Shown here one piece after another: positions 11,101 to 19,500 of a DNA stretch of 64,000 nt. The stretch is from the NCBI GenBank assembly GCA_040007095.1, contig JBDTVS010000162.1, positions 51,525 through 115,524 of the forward strand. The letters run 5' to 3'. This stretch comes from JBDTVS01 sp040007095. Lineage in GTDB: Bacteria > Acidobacteriota > Vicinamibacteria > Vicinamibacterales > CAVVIG01. The notes beneath the pieces were generated by a model that ran no database searches, was not told the origin of the DNA, and saw only the letters and a program-made list of their open reading frames with translations. The stretch's first letter is position 1, and the number at the start of each line of letters is the position of its first letter. Both the position numbers and the translations under genes were made by a program.

Positions 11101-11853
11101 GCCGTTGCCGAAGATGGTGCCCTTGCCCTTGACGTCGTAGGCGCGGTTGTGACCGTCGGGCGAGGTGATGCCGCCTTCCTCGTACATGTGGCCGCCGACG
11201 CGATTGGTGCCAATCGACGAACCGCCCGCCAGGGCCATGTCGCTCTCACCCGTCAGCAGACTCTGGCAGGCGAGATGGACCGCCACGAGCGAGGTCGAGC
11301 AGAACGTCTGCACGGACAGGCTTGGTCCGCGCAAGTTCAGCTTGTGGGACACGACGGTGGCCAGCGCGTCCTTGTCGTTGTAGCAGATCAGACCGAACAT
11401 ACTGCCGATGCTCGCGCTGCCGCTGTTGATCGACGGCAGCAGGTGGAACATGAAGTAGTTCGGCATGCCGTCGCCGGCGAAGACCCCGAGCCGCCCCGTG
11501 TAGCGATCCGGGTCGTAGCCCGCATCCTCGAGCGCCCACCACGCGCACTCGAGGAAGATCCGGATCTGCGGATCCATGGCCTCGGCCTCGCGCGGCTTGA
11601 ACCCGAAGAACGCTGCATCGAAATATTCGATCTGTTCGGGCGACGGCTGGGCCTTGACGAAGTTCGGATCCGCGAGCAGGGCCGGCGGGTAGCCGGCTTC
11701 GATCATCTGCGCGTCGGTGAAGAACGAGATGCTCTCCACGCCGTTGCGGAGGTTTTCCCAGAACTCTTCGACGGAGCTGGCGCCGGGAAAGCGAAGTCCC
11801 ATGCCGATGATGGCAACGGCATGGGTAGGGTTGAGTAAGGGCTTCTGTGACAT
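5167..11853 (-). CDS. Type I PKS module 5: KS-AT-KR[DH-ER]-ACP, fully reducing with unusual order
   Basis: 2228 residues. The KS has FCSTS, ETHGTATDIGD and KTNFGHL. The AT has FPGQGAQ, GHSVGE and HAFHSAMM, the pattern of malonyl-CoA selectivity. A complete KR follows directly (TGGTGGIG; Ser and Tyr in SSVASVAGG and GQVDYCGAN). Then comes a DH-like domain (about 1375-1660; His1414 in LNEHRLFQQP, Asp1586 in HPALLDF) and an ER (about 1710-2025; NADPH motif HAAAGGVGLAA). The usual order is DH-ER-KR. After the ER the sequence returns to a KR C-terminal tail (EGVDAFRRIL at about 2060), so DH-ER seems to be inserted within the KR end. The ACP has GGDSLIGV. The DH motif has Gln where Gly is usual (HxxxQxxxxP). 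The C-terminus is strongly basic and may act as a docking tail. It should give a saturated beta carbon. Confidence 0.93.
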   Translation of the reverse strand: MSQKPLLNPTHAVAIIGMGLRFPGASSVEEFWENLRNGVESISFFTDAQMIEAGYPPALLADPNFVKAQPSPEQIEYFDAAFFGFKPREAEAMDPQIRIFLECAWWALEDAGYDPDRYTGRLGVFAGDGMPNYFMFHLLPSINSGSASIGSMFGLICYNDKDALATVVSHKLNLRGPSLSVQTFCSTSLVAVHLACQSLLTGESDMALAGGSSIGTNRVGGHMYEEGGITSPDGHNRAYDVKGKGTIFGNGTGAVVLKRLEDALADGDPIHAVIRGSAINNDGAQKAGYTAPSVDGQAEAIVAALTRAGVNPATIGYVETHGTATDIGDPIEVRAMTKAFRTWTDRKQYCPIGTVKTNFGHLDRAAGVAGLIKAALVVERGEIPPSLHYESPNPKIDFENSPFYVNAQLSPFPDNGEPRRAGVSSLGIGGTNAHVVLEEPPPQAAGSPSRPAQLLLLSARTEAALLRVAQQLGKFLSQHADASLADVAYTLSVGRRAMPHRLALVGHDVPEVLSRLETRTGPAVWAGAPRAAGRPVVFLFPGQGAQYVGMARGLYEQESTLRADVDRLCDRLQSIVGWDLRSIMYPAEDQRAAADTRLRDTEVTQPALFVIELALARLWMRWGLRPSGMLGHSVGEYVAACVAGVFSEDDALALIAARGALMQSLPAGAMLAVPLAEADALRYAGERVSLAVVNGPQACVLSGDFEAIADVESRLADQGLAGRRLATSHAFHSAMMDPILDEFRSRVSTVTLSAPQVPYVSNLTGTWVTTREATNPDYWVQHLRQAVRFASGVAALLDDPDRVPLEVGPGRTLTQLTRQQPALTARSTPCQSLRTANASPADVETLLGTAGLLWTQGVDLDWRAFWDGEFRHRIALPTYPFERQRYWIEKQGRAETAPARATASTARPALEDWFYLPTWKRASMPPAFAPDGTAKGPGWLVLVDESPFTTTVVRQLQAAGERVMAVGIGDGFAQLHEAYYRVSPSRREDWDALFARLKEQTGLPSRIVSFWGLVPEQGGGSSLEALARSQECGFFALLAMTQALGAQALPHPVHIAAVTNRLHNVTGGEALAPERATALGPCRVIPQEYPDLTTVAIDIAIPESGSQDERQIVNLLLAECAAPSADRVAAYRGGYRWTPAYERTRLDDVRREQLRLRDGGVYLVTGGTGGIGLALAEYLAAEHRASLVLVQRTPLLAEEFWPEWIETHAEDDRTSRRIRKVQDLRAKGAQVWVAAADVSDLPQMRAVVAEACSRFGAIHGVLHAAGVAGDGVMQMKDPDVARRVIAPKLDGTLVLEQVFADQPLDFLMLFSSVASVAGGFGQVDYCGANNFLDVFANARDGRAPWPVTVANWDAWDEVGMAVETVSRGSAAGRPAAAAGEAIDHPYFDRCRKSDQEEEYLGVITPQRVWFLNEHRLFQQPTLPSTGYLEIAASVFKDRVPPGTPFELRDLFFLTPCSMPVDGHRELSMLVTQQHEDTTFAIRSRSHADEPWQDHCTGRMVAAPGAEPRRFDLAALEAECSREAAHDPPVEWQTQIINVAGHLSLGPRWANLQRLCLGDDRELGFHTLPAALHGDIAVTTIHPALLDFTGVMPLQMKGSNIPFSYDCVRIFRGLPASIRSYVVNHDDPASGKDTLVFDAFLMDEDGTPLVEIERMTIRRIDRSRKAVVATRDAQLAGSADGEAMNGARPEEPSADHVHGDADAATNLWLSMSAPGLFSNFEVRSGPRTVPDRGQIEIEVVAAGLNFKDVLRALGMIPPEAGDDVGAGFGPECAGRVVTVGPGVTEFQPGDEVMAIAPRSMGRYAVTLAPLAVPIPRGLSFEQAATIPLVFLTAYHALVNQARLKKGERVLVHAAAGGVGLAALQIARHIGAEIFATASAPKRDFLRAVGLPAVFDSRSLSFVEDVRAATDGEGVDVVLNSLSGDFIPASIGLLRPYGRFVEIGARDIYQNTALGLRPFANNLTFSAIDLGPLCFQKPEFVREMFTAIAEHFAAGAYRALPLEAIPITEADRAFERMATGTHIGKIVLQMTDGRGGMPGTQARGSRTGLAAQRNSAELIAPHEGVDAFRRILGHRHTQVLVSPKDLLAIIAGSETGRAGAMDVALPLHVRVQHPRPDVATPFVVARTDAERTIAEIWQDLLGITEVGVHDSFFELGGDSLIGVQVLSRIKKAFGVQVTASILYEGPTVETLARLVTAGDEVGAGAGVAASQARSRAERRRERQQRKQDGA

Positions 11854-11877
11854 GGGGAACTGTCGAGCCTCTCCTGA

Positions 11878-14800
11878 TCAAACAGGCACGGGAGCCGCGA
11901 CGCGGAGAACGTCGCCCCGCACCTGGGACAGCCGTTCCACGAGCATGCGGATGGTCGGTGCCGCGTAGAAATCGGTGACGGTGCAGGTCAACGTCGTCTT
12001 CGCTTCGTAACGCGCAATGACCTGCAGCGCGGTCAGCGAGTCGCCGCCGAGATCGAAAAAGTTGTCGTCGATGCCGACGGACTCCAGTCCGAGGGCGGCC
12101 GCCCACTCCGCGGCGATCTCCTTTTCCAACGCGGAGCGCGGCTCGATGAACGCCGTCTGCAGCGCCGGCCGCGGGTGCCGCGCCAGGGGACGTTCCTCCA
12201 CGGGCAGTTCCCGGCGGGCCTCGGGACGGACGCGATCCACGATCGGCACCGTCGCCACGACGACCTGCGGCAGCTCCTCGGCGAGAATACGTCGGAAGAT
12301 CTCGGCCCCCTCGAGCGGCGTAATGGCCTTCCGCAACAGCTGATCGCGCGCCGTCTGGAGCCCGGCGGGCACCGCCGCGGCGACCGCCATCCCGACGTCA
12401 CGCCACGTGTCCCAATTAATCGAGACGACGCGCGCACGATCACCATCGGCGCGGCGCGCCTGCAGCGCCCAGGCATCGAGAAACGCGTTGGCCGCACAGT
12501 AATCCACCTGTCCCGGGTTGCCGACCAGCGACGCGAGCGAGGAGCACAACACGAAGAAATCCAGATCCTGTCCGCGCAGTACCCGGCCCAAAACCTGGGT
12601 GCCGACGACCTTGGGCCGCATCACGGCGTCCGCGGCGGCGCGCGTCTTCAGCGGAATCGGTCCGTTGCCGAGCACGCCCGCGGCGTGGATGACACCGTCG
12701 ATGCGCCCGAACCGTTCGAGCGCTGCCTGGACGACTGCCGACATCTCGGGTTCGGACGCGACGTCACCGGCCGCGCTCATCACCTCGGCGCCTCGCGCCT
12801 CGAGTCCGCGCACGATCCCGATGCGTCTCGTCACCTCGTCGGCCGCGTCGTCGGACGCAGCGTGCGCGGCGATCCAATCGTCCCACGTCTCGGCGGGCGG
12901 CAGCGGGTGACGGCCGATCAGGACGAGGCGCGCCTGAACGCCGGCGGCCAGGGCCTCTGCCAGCGTCGCGCCGATCCCGCCGAACCCGCCGGTGACGAGA
13001 TAGACTCCGCGCGTCCGCAGCCGCGGGTGGCTACCGTCGGCCGCGGCGGTCAACCGGATCGGCTCGAAGCCCCGGACGAATCGCTGCCTGCCCCGCAGCG
13101 CAATCGATCGGTGCTCGGACGCGGCTTCCACCTCGCGGCGAATCTGCCCGGCCAGGCGTTCCACGGTCGCGAGGTCCGCGCGTCCGACGTCGACGTGCCG
13201 GCACACCACCCGCGGCCACTCGTGCCCGACGACGACCGCCGGTCCGAGCACGAGCGCGCGCGCCGGATCGATCGCTTCGCGGCCGTCGACGTCGTACACC
13301 TCGCACGTCATCACGATCAGCGTCACGCCCCGGTCGCACCAGCCCGCGTGGCTCATCGCCTGCACCAGGTGCAGCAGCGCATAGAACGTCCGATCGTCGA
13401 CCTCGCCATCCGGCGCCGGCCGCAGGCCTGAAAGGCCCCAGCCGTACACGACGGTCGACGGCACCTCGTCGATCTCGCGCAACGCCTCGACGAGCCGGAG
13501 ATAATCTGCGGGCTCCTGCGAGCGCAGCGTGAAGGTCGTCCCGGGTCCTGGCGAGAATGTCTCACCGGGGCAGACGCGCGTCACATCAATGCCGGTTGCC
13601 GCAATCGCGTCGGCAAGAGCCGTCCCCTCGTCCAGCACGTCGTCCAGCACCAGCCAACGCCCGAGGACGCCCGGCGCCGTTTCGTCATTCGCGCAATCGG
13701 CGGCGACCCGCAGCGGCGACTGCTTCCAGGTCGGCAACGCGCACATGTCGTCGAGTGACGCGCGCCGCGGCCCCGACGCCACGACAGGTTCGCCTGCGTG
13801 CGCGCGCGGCTCGACCCAGTATTTCCGGCGCCCGAACTGATAGCCCGGAAGCGGGATCCGCCGCCGCGGCCGGCCAGCGTGCAGCGCGTCCCAGTCGATG
13901 TTCACGCCGCTGACCCACAACCGGCCGGCCATCGAGAGCAACTGTGCGTCGGCGGCCTTGCGCTCGCGAAAGTCAGGCAACGCATTGACGATGACCCGCC
14001 GGCCCCCGCGCTCCAGGTTCTGCCGGGCCAGGTTCGACAGCGTCATCCCGGGTCCGATCTCGACGAACACGCGCGAGGCGTCCTTCAGCGGGTCGCGCAC
14101 CGCATCGGCAAAATACAGCGTGTGCCGCAAGTGGCGTCCCCATGCCTGGGGCTCGGTGATCTCCGCGGTGGCGAGGCGGCCGGTCACCGTCGAGACCATC
14201 GGCACGGCGGGCGCCCGCCGCTCCACGGCGGCAACCGCAGACTCCACCGCGCCAAGCGCCGGATCCACCATCGCCGACTGGAACGCCCGGGGGATGTCGA
14301 GGCGCCGGCTGGCAACGCCTTTCCGCGTCAGTCGGGACTCGAGCTCCGTCACCGCTTCACCCGGCCCGGCGACGACGCACGCCGACGGTGCGTTGACGAT
14401 GGCGAGCGCGAGCGATGGGTTGAGGAACGGTTGGACCGCCTCCGGGCCGAGCGACACGGCGAGCAACGCGCCGGGAGGAAGCGCCTGCAGCGAGGCGCCC
14501 CGCACCGCGACCACGCGCGCGGCGTCAGCGAGTGAGAAGACCCCTGCCAGACACGCCGCCACGTACTCGCCGAGGCTGTGACCGATCAGCAGATCGGGAC
14601 GGATGCCCCACGATCCGAGCAGTTGCGCGACCGCGTGCTCGAACGCAAAGAGCGCCGCCTCGGCGACGTCAATCCTTGCCATCAGCCCGATCGTGCGGCT
14701 CGTCGCGGGTGACGTCAGGACCTCCCGGAGATCCACGTCGAGGTGAGGCGCAAACGACGCGCAGCCACGATCGAGCGCCTCGCGGAAGACAGCCTCGCTC

Positions 14801-16458
14801 GCGTACAGCTCGGCCGCCATGCCCGCCGCCTGCACGCCCAGCCCCGGACACAGGAATGCGACCTGAACCTGCCGATCTCCGACGACGCCTGAGGCGACCT
14901 CCGGAGCGCCTGCAACCTCGAGACGATCCATCGCCTCTTCGAGCGAGCCGCAGACCACCGCGCGCCGGTGCTCGCACGCGCGCCGTCCCACTTGCAGCGT
15001 GTACGCGGCGTCGGCCAGCGAGAGGTCGGCCGCATGGGCGTCGAAATGATCGACGAGCGCAATGGCCGCCGCGTCGAGCGATTCGCTCGTCCGCGCCGAG
15101 AGGGGCAACAGATGGTGCGTTCGCGCCGGTCCGGTGACCGGCAGCGGCGGCGCCTCCTGGAGTACGACGTGCACGTTGGTGCCGCCGACGCCGAACGCGC
15201 TGATGCCGGCACGGCGCGGAACACCCGGCGCGGGAATCCACGGGCGCGCCGTGGTGGGTACAACAAATGGGCTGGCCGCGAAATCGATGGCGGGGTTCGC
15301 AGACGTGAAGTGCAGCAAGGGAGGAAGCCTGCGCTCGCGGAGCACGAGAACGGTCTTGATGAATCCGGCGATACCCGCCGCCGTATCGAGATGGCCGATG
15401 TTGGCTTTCAAAGCACCGAGCGCGCAGAACCCCGTTCGCTCCGTCTGCGTCCGGAACGCCTGCGTCAACGCGGACACCTCGATGGGATCCCCGAGGCTCG
15501 TCCCCGTCCCATGGGCCTCCAGGTAGCCAATGCTGTCGGCCGGGACGGCGGCATTCGCGAGCGCCTCGGTAATGACCGCGGCCTGACCGCCGACGCTGGG
15601 CGCAGTGTAACCGGCCTTCAACGAGCCGTCGTTGTTGACCGCCGACCCCAGTACGATGGCGTGGATGGTGTCGTGTTCGGCCAATGCCTCGTCGAGGCGC
15701 TTCAGCGCGACCAGCCCGACGCCGCTCCCGAACACCGTGCCGCGGGCCGCGGCGTCGAACGGCCGGCAGTGACCATCGGGCGAGAGCATCCCGTCTTCCT
15801 GAAACAGGTAGCCGGCCCGGATCGGCAGGACGAGACTGACGCCTCCGGCAATCGCGAGATCGCATTCGTAGGCGAGCAGGTGCTGACACGCGAGGTGCAC
15901 GGCGAGCAGCGATGTCGAACACGCCGACTGCACGGTGTAGGCAGGTCCCTTGAGATCGAGCTTGTAGGCGACTCGCGTGGCGAGGAAGTCCGGCGAGTTC
16001 CCGATCCCGATCTGCGCGCCCGTGGCGGCAAGCTCGCGTCCGGCGAGGTGGTGCAGCAGATAGCTGCTCGGCGCCGCACCGGCGAATACCCCGATGCTGC
16101 CGCGGGTCTGTGCCGGCGCATACCCCGCGTGCTCGAGCACCTCGAGCGCGCATTCCAGGAACAGGCGGTGCTGGGGGTCGGTGAGCTCCGCTTCGCGGGC
16201 ACTGAATCCAAAGCACGCGGCATCGAACGAATCGACATCATCGAGGACGCCGCGGGCGCGCACGTACGCGGGACGCGCGACGAGATCGGCATCGACACCG
16301 GCCGCGATCAGCTCTTCGGGCGTGAAGAACGTCAGGCACTCGCGACCGTCCTGCACGACTGCCCAGAGGTCCTCCAGCGTCCGGGCCCCGGGGAAGCGTC
16401 CCGCCATCCCGATAACGGCCACGGCATTATCGGGAACCATCGACTGCTCCGACTCCAT
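11878..16458 (-). CDS. Type I PKS module 4: KS-AT-KR-ACP (AT lacks catalytic His)
   Basis: 1526 residues. The KS carries SACSTS, EAHGTGTSLGD and KANIGHL. The AT keeps the nucleophile motif GHSLGE but differs at two usually fixed places: GQGxQ is GLGVQ, and AFHSAMM is AFQSAMV, so the catalytic His is Gln727 (CAG at 14280-14278). The KR looks functional (TGGFGGIG; SSLASLVG; GQVDYCAAN) and should give a beta-hydroxyl. The ACP has GGDSLTAL. Two starts are possible: ATG at 16458, or ATG at 16440 (MVPDNAVAVIG) with GGAG six bases upstream; the second looks more like the short N-termini of sister modules. The gene follows module 3 after 120 bp that hold a 6-bp GC hairpin (16541-16556) and no gene, and precedes module 5 by 24 bp. 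Either AT activity is reduced or the module is charged in trans. Confidence 0.92.
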   Translation of the reverse strand: MESEQSMVPDNAVAVIGMAGRFPGARTLEDLWAVVQDGRECLTFFTPEELIAAGVDADLVARPAYVRARGVLDDVDSFDAACFGFSAREAELTDPQHRLFLECALEVLEHAGYAPAQTRGSIGVFAGAAPSSYLLHHLAGRELAATGAQIGIGNSPDFLATRVAYKLDLKGPAYTVQSACSTSLLAVHLACQHLLAYECDLAIAGGVSLVLPIRAGYLFQEDGMLSPDGHCRPFDAAARGTVFGSGVGLVALKRLDEALAEHDTIHAIVLGSAVNNDGSLKAGYTAPSVGGQAAVITEALANAAVPADSIGYLEAHGTGTSLGDPIEVSALTQAFRTQTERTGFCALGALKANIGHLDTAAGIAGFIKTVLVLRERRLPPLLHFTSANPAIDFAASPFVVPTTARPWIPAPGVPRRAGISAFGVGGTNVHVVLQEAPPLPVTGPARTHHLLPLSARTSESLDAAAIALVDHFDAHAADLSLADAAYTLQVGRRACEHRRAVVCGSLEEAMDRLEVAGAPEVASGVVGDRQVQVAFLCPGLGVQAAGMAAELYASEAVFREALDRGCASFAPHLDVDLREVLTSPATSRTIGLMARIDVAEAALFAFEHAVAQLLGSWGIRPDLLIGHSLGEYVAACLAGVFSLADAARVVAVRGASLQALPPGALLAVSLGPEAVQPFLNPSLALAIVNAPSACVVAGPGEAVTELESRLTRKGVASRRLDIPRAFQSAMVDPALGAVESAVAAVERRAPAVPMVSTVTGRLATAEITEPQAWGRHLRHTLYFADAVRDPLKDASRVFVEIGPGMTLSNLARQNLERGGRRVIVNALPDFRERKAADAQLLSMAGRLWVSGVNIDWDALHAGRPRRRIPLPGYQFGRRKYWVEPRAHAGEPVVASGPRRASLDDMCALPTWKQSPLRVAADCANDETAPGVLGRWLVLDDVLDEGTALADAIAATGIDVTRVCPGETFSPGPGTTFTLRSQEPADYLRLVEALREIDEVPSTVVYGWGLSGLRPAPDGEVDDRTFYALLHLVQAMSHAGWCDRGVTLIVMTCEVYDVDGREAIDPARALVLGPAVVVGHEWPRVVCRHVDVGRADLATVERLAGQIRREVEAASEHRSIALRGRQRFVRGFEPIRLTAAADGSHPRLRTRGVYLVTGGFGGIGATLAEALAAGVQARLVLIGRHPLPPAETWDDWIAAHAASDDAADEVTRRIGIVRGLEARGAEVMSAAGDVASEPEMSAVVQAALERFGRIDGVIHAAGVLGNGPIPLKTRAAADAVMRPKVVGTQVLGRVLRGQDLDFFVLCSSLASLVGNPGQVDYCAANAFLDAWALQARRADGDRARVVSINWDTWRDVGMAVAAAVPAGLQTARDQLLRKAITPLEGAEIFRRILAEELPQVVVATVPIVDRVRPEARRELPVEERPLARHPRPALQTAFIEPRSALEKEIAAEWAAALGLESVGIDDNFFDLGGDSLTALQVIARYEAKTTLTCTVTDFYAAPTIRMLVERLSQVRGDVLRVAAPVPV

Positions 16459-16578
16459 GAAGGCCTTTACTATACGAGATAACCCTGTCGCGCGTGATCT
16501 TGTGGTGGGCGTTCGCCAGCCCGTTAGAGTCCTGAACCTCTCGCGCGGGAGCGCGACCCGAAACCGTTGTCACTGCCG

Positions 16579-19500
16579 TTACATCCGGCGCCGCTCGCGG
16601 CGCAAGCGGCCCCGATCCCGGCTGAGTTCGAGCGAGCGCTCGCGAGGGGCATCTCCCCCGAGCACCAGCGTTGCCAGCGCCGCCACGGTCGGCGCCTCGA
16701 AGAACTGCGGGACCGTGACCTGCAAACCGAGTTCGCGGTTCATATGCGCGATCACCTGCACGCCGGCCAGCGAATCGCCCCCCAGTTCGAAAAAATTGTC
16801 GTGGTGTCCGATCGGCGCGACACCGAGTACGCGCTCCCACACTTCCGCGATGCGCTGCTCGAGGTCGTTGCTGGACGGTCGCGGAACCGCGGGCAACCCG
16901 TTCGTACCGGCCGAGCCGGACGTCACCGACGCGAGCGCCAGTCCCGGATCGACGATCCGCGAAAGCAGATCGACCGTTGAAACCGCCACCTGCGCATGAC
17001 GCCCTTCGAGGATCAGCTGGAACGCTTCGGCGCCTTCCGCATCACGCAGCCCGGACAGCGAGAGCCCGTCCGGCCGCGTGCCGCTGCCCTCGGCGCCATC
17101 GAGTCGCGCGCGCAGACGCGCGTTCGCCGTGACCGCCATGCCCGTCTCGCGCCAGGCGTCCCAGTCGATGGAGAACGTCGGGAGACCCGAGGCGGTGGTA
17201 TGACAGGCGGCAAACGCGTCGAGGGCAGCGTTGGCGCCGGCGTAGTCGACCTGTCCGAACCCACCCTGCAAACCGGCGATCGAGGAGCAGAGGACGAGGA
17301 ACTTCGCGCCATGCTCGCGCGCGGCAGCGGCGAGGTGCTGTGTCCCGAGCACTTTGGGCGCCATGACCGCCAGCGCCGCATCCATGGTCTTGAGAGAGAT
17401 GAGTCCACCACCCGGCACGCCAGCCGCGTGAACGATCCCATCGATTCGGCCAAAGTGACCGCGAATCATCTCCGCGACGCGACGCACCTGATCGTGATCG
17501 GTCACGTCGCCCTGACAGACGAGCACCTCGCCCCCGAGGCCCTCGACCTCCAACAGGGCACGCAGAACGCCCGGCATCGGGTCGCTGTCATCGTGCTCCT
17601 GCAGGCTGGCCTCCCACGATTCCCGCGGCGGCAGTGGCGAGCGTTGCATGAGCGCCAGGCGCGCGCCATATTCACGCGCGAGCCATCGTGCGAGCGCCAG
17701 GCCGATGCCGCCGGTGCCCCCGGTGATCCAATACACGCCGCCACGCTCGAGGCGCGACGCGGGCCGCACAGGAGACGGCCGCCGCTCGAACGTCCGCTCC
17801 CATCGCTCGCCGCCGCGACACGCCACGAGCGTCGGCCCCGCGGCCGTGAGCACCTCGGCCAGGAGGAGGTCGATCACTTCCGGCTCGGGCGCACCGTCCT
17901 CGAAATCCACCAGCCGACACGTCATGTGCGCGTCTTCCTGCGGGATCACGAAACAGGGCCCGAGCATGGTGGCGCGCCAGGGCTGACGAGGACGATCGCG
18001 ATCGTGCACCTGCAACAGATCCGTCGACACGACGACCAGGTGAAGCGGCCCGCGACCGGCGCCCGCGGCCGCGCGCGCGAGGCACAACAGGCTGCCGAAC
18101 CCGTACGCCTGCTCTTCCTGGATCTCCGCGTCGCCAGCGTCCTCGAGACCGGGCCGATCCTTTCCAGCACGCGCGCACCAGAGATGAACGATCCGCGTCG
18201 GCAACAGTTCCGCGCGCGTCAGTTCCGCAAACAACGCCTGGTAGTCCGCGCCGGTGGTGCCGACCACGTACGAGTCCGCGCCGGTGCTTGCGAAAGACGG
18301 ACCGCGCCGCACCGACACCACGCGATCGCCCCGACGGGCGAGTTCCCGCTCGAGGCTCGTCGCGATGTCGCCCTCGTCGCTCAGTACGAGCACGGTCTCG
18401 CTGCCGGGCACGGCGGACACCGTTGGCCCAGCTGCCCGATGCCAGTGAGGGACGTACAACCAGGACTCGATGGATTCCGCGCCATCACTATCGACGCGTC
18501 TCGTTTCAGTCGGCGGGTCGATCCAGTGCCGCTGGCGATCGAAGACGTAGGTCGGCAGCGCCAGGCGGTTCCGCCGGCGCCCGCCATGCAGCGCCTGCCA
18601 GTCGACGGCGCCGCCGCGCGTCCAGAACTTCGCGAGGCCTCGCATGAGCATGCGCTCGTCGTCGACGCTGTCCTCACGCTCGCGCATGGCCGCGATCGCG
18701 GTCGCGCCGGATGCGCGTGCGCGCTGCGCCAGGCGGCTGAGCGTCGCACCCGGACCGATCTCGAGCGACACATGCTCGCGATCGTCGAAGAGGGTTCGCA
18801 GCCCGGCGTCGAATCGCACCGTCTGCCGCAGGTGACGAACCCAGTACTCGGGATCCGTGGCCTGCCCGGCTGTAATCCACCCACCGGTGAGATTCGACAC
18901 GAACGGGATCGACGGCGGCTGGAACCGGATTCGCCGCACCTCGGTGCGGAACGCGGCGAGAATCGGATCCATCATCGTCGAGTGAAACGCGCGCGATGTC
19001 CGCAGGCGTTGTACCTGGACGCCGCGCCCGCCAAGCGTTCGCTCGATGCGTGCGATGGCGTCAGGAGGCCCCGAAAGCACGCAAGATCGCGGGCCGTTGA
19101 CCGCGGCGAGTGCCACGGTATCGTCGAGCCAGGGCTGGACGTCCGTCTCGCTCATGCGCACGGCGAGCATCGCGCCCTGCGGCAGCGACTCCATCAAGCG
19201 GGCGCGGGCGGCAACGAGCGCGACCGCCTCGTCGAGCCCGAAGACGCCTGCGATACATGCGGCCACGTACTCCCCAAGGCTGTGGCCGATCATCGCGTCG
19301 GGCATGACGCCCATGTGCATCCACCACCGGGCCAGCGCGTGCTCGATGGCGAAGAGCGCCGGCTGCGCCATCCCCGTGGCCGCGAGTCGCTCATCGTCGG
19401 CGGCCTCTCCGGCAGCCCCGAAGAGCACACGACGCACATCCATTCCGGTCAATCGCTGAAACCGCACCGCGACTTCATCGAACGCCCTGGCGAAGACGAG

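Noticed and set aside
16541..16556. Intrinsic terminator between PKS modules 3 and 4
   Set aside because: A 6-bp GC stem exists but no T-run follows in the direction of transcription, and a break in the operon would be unlikely.
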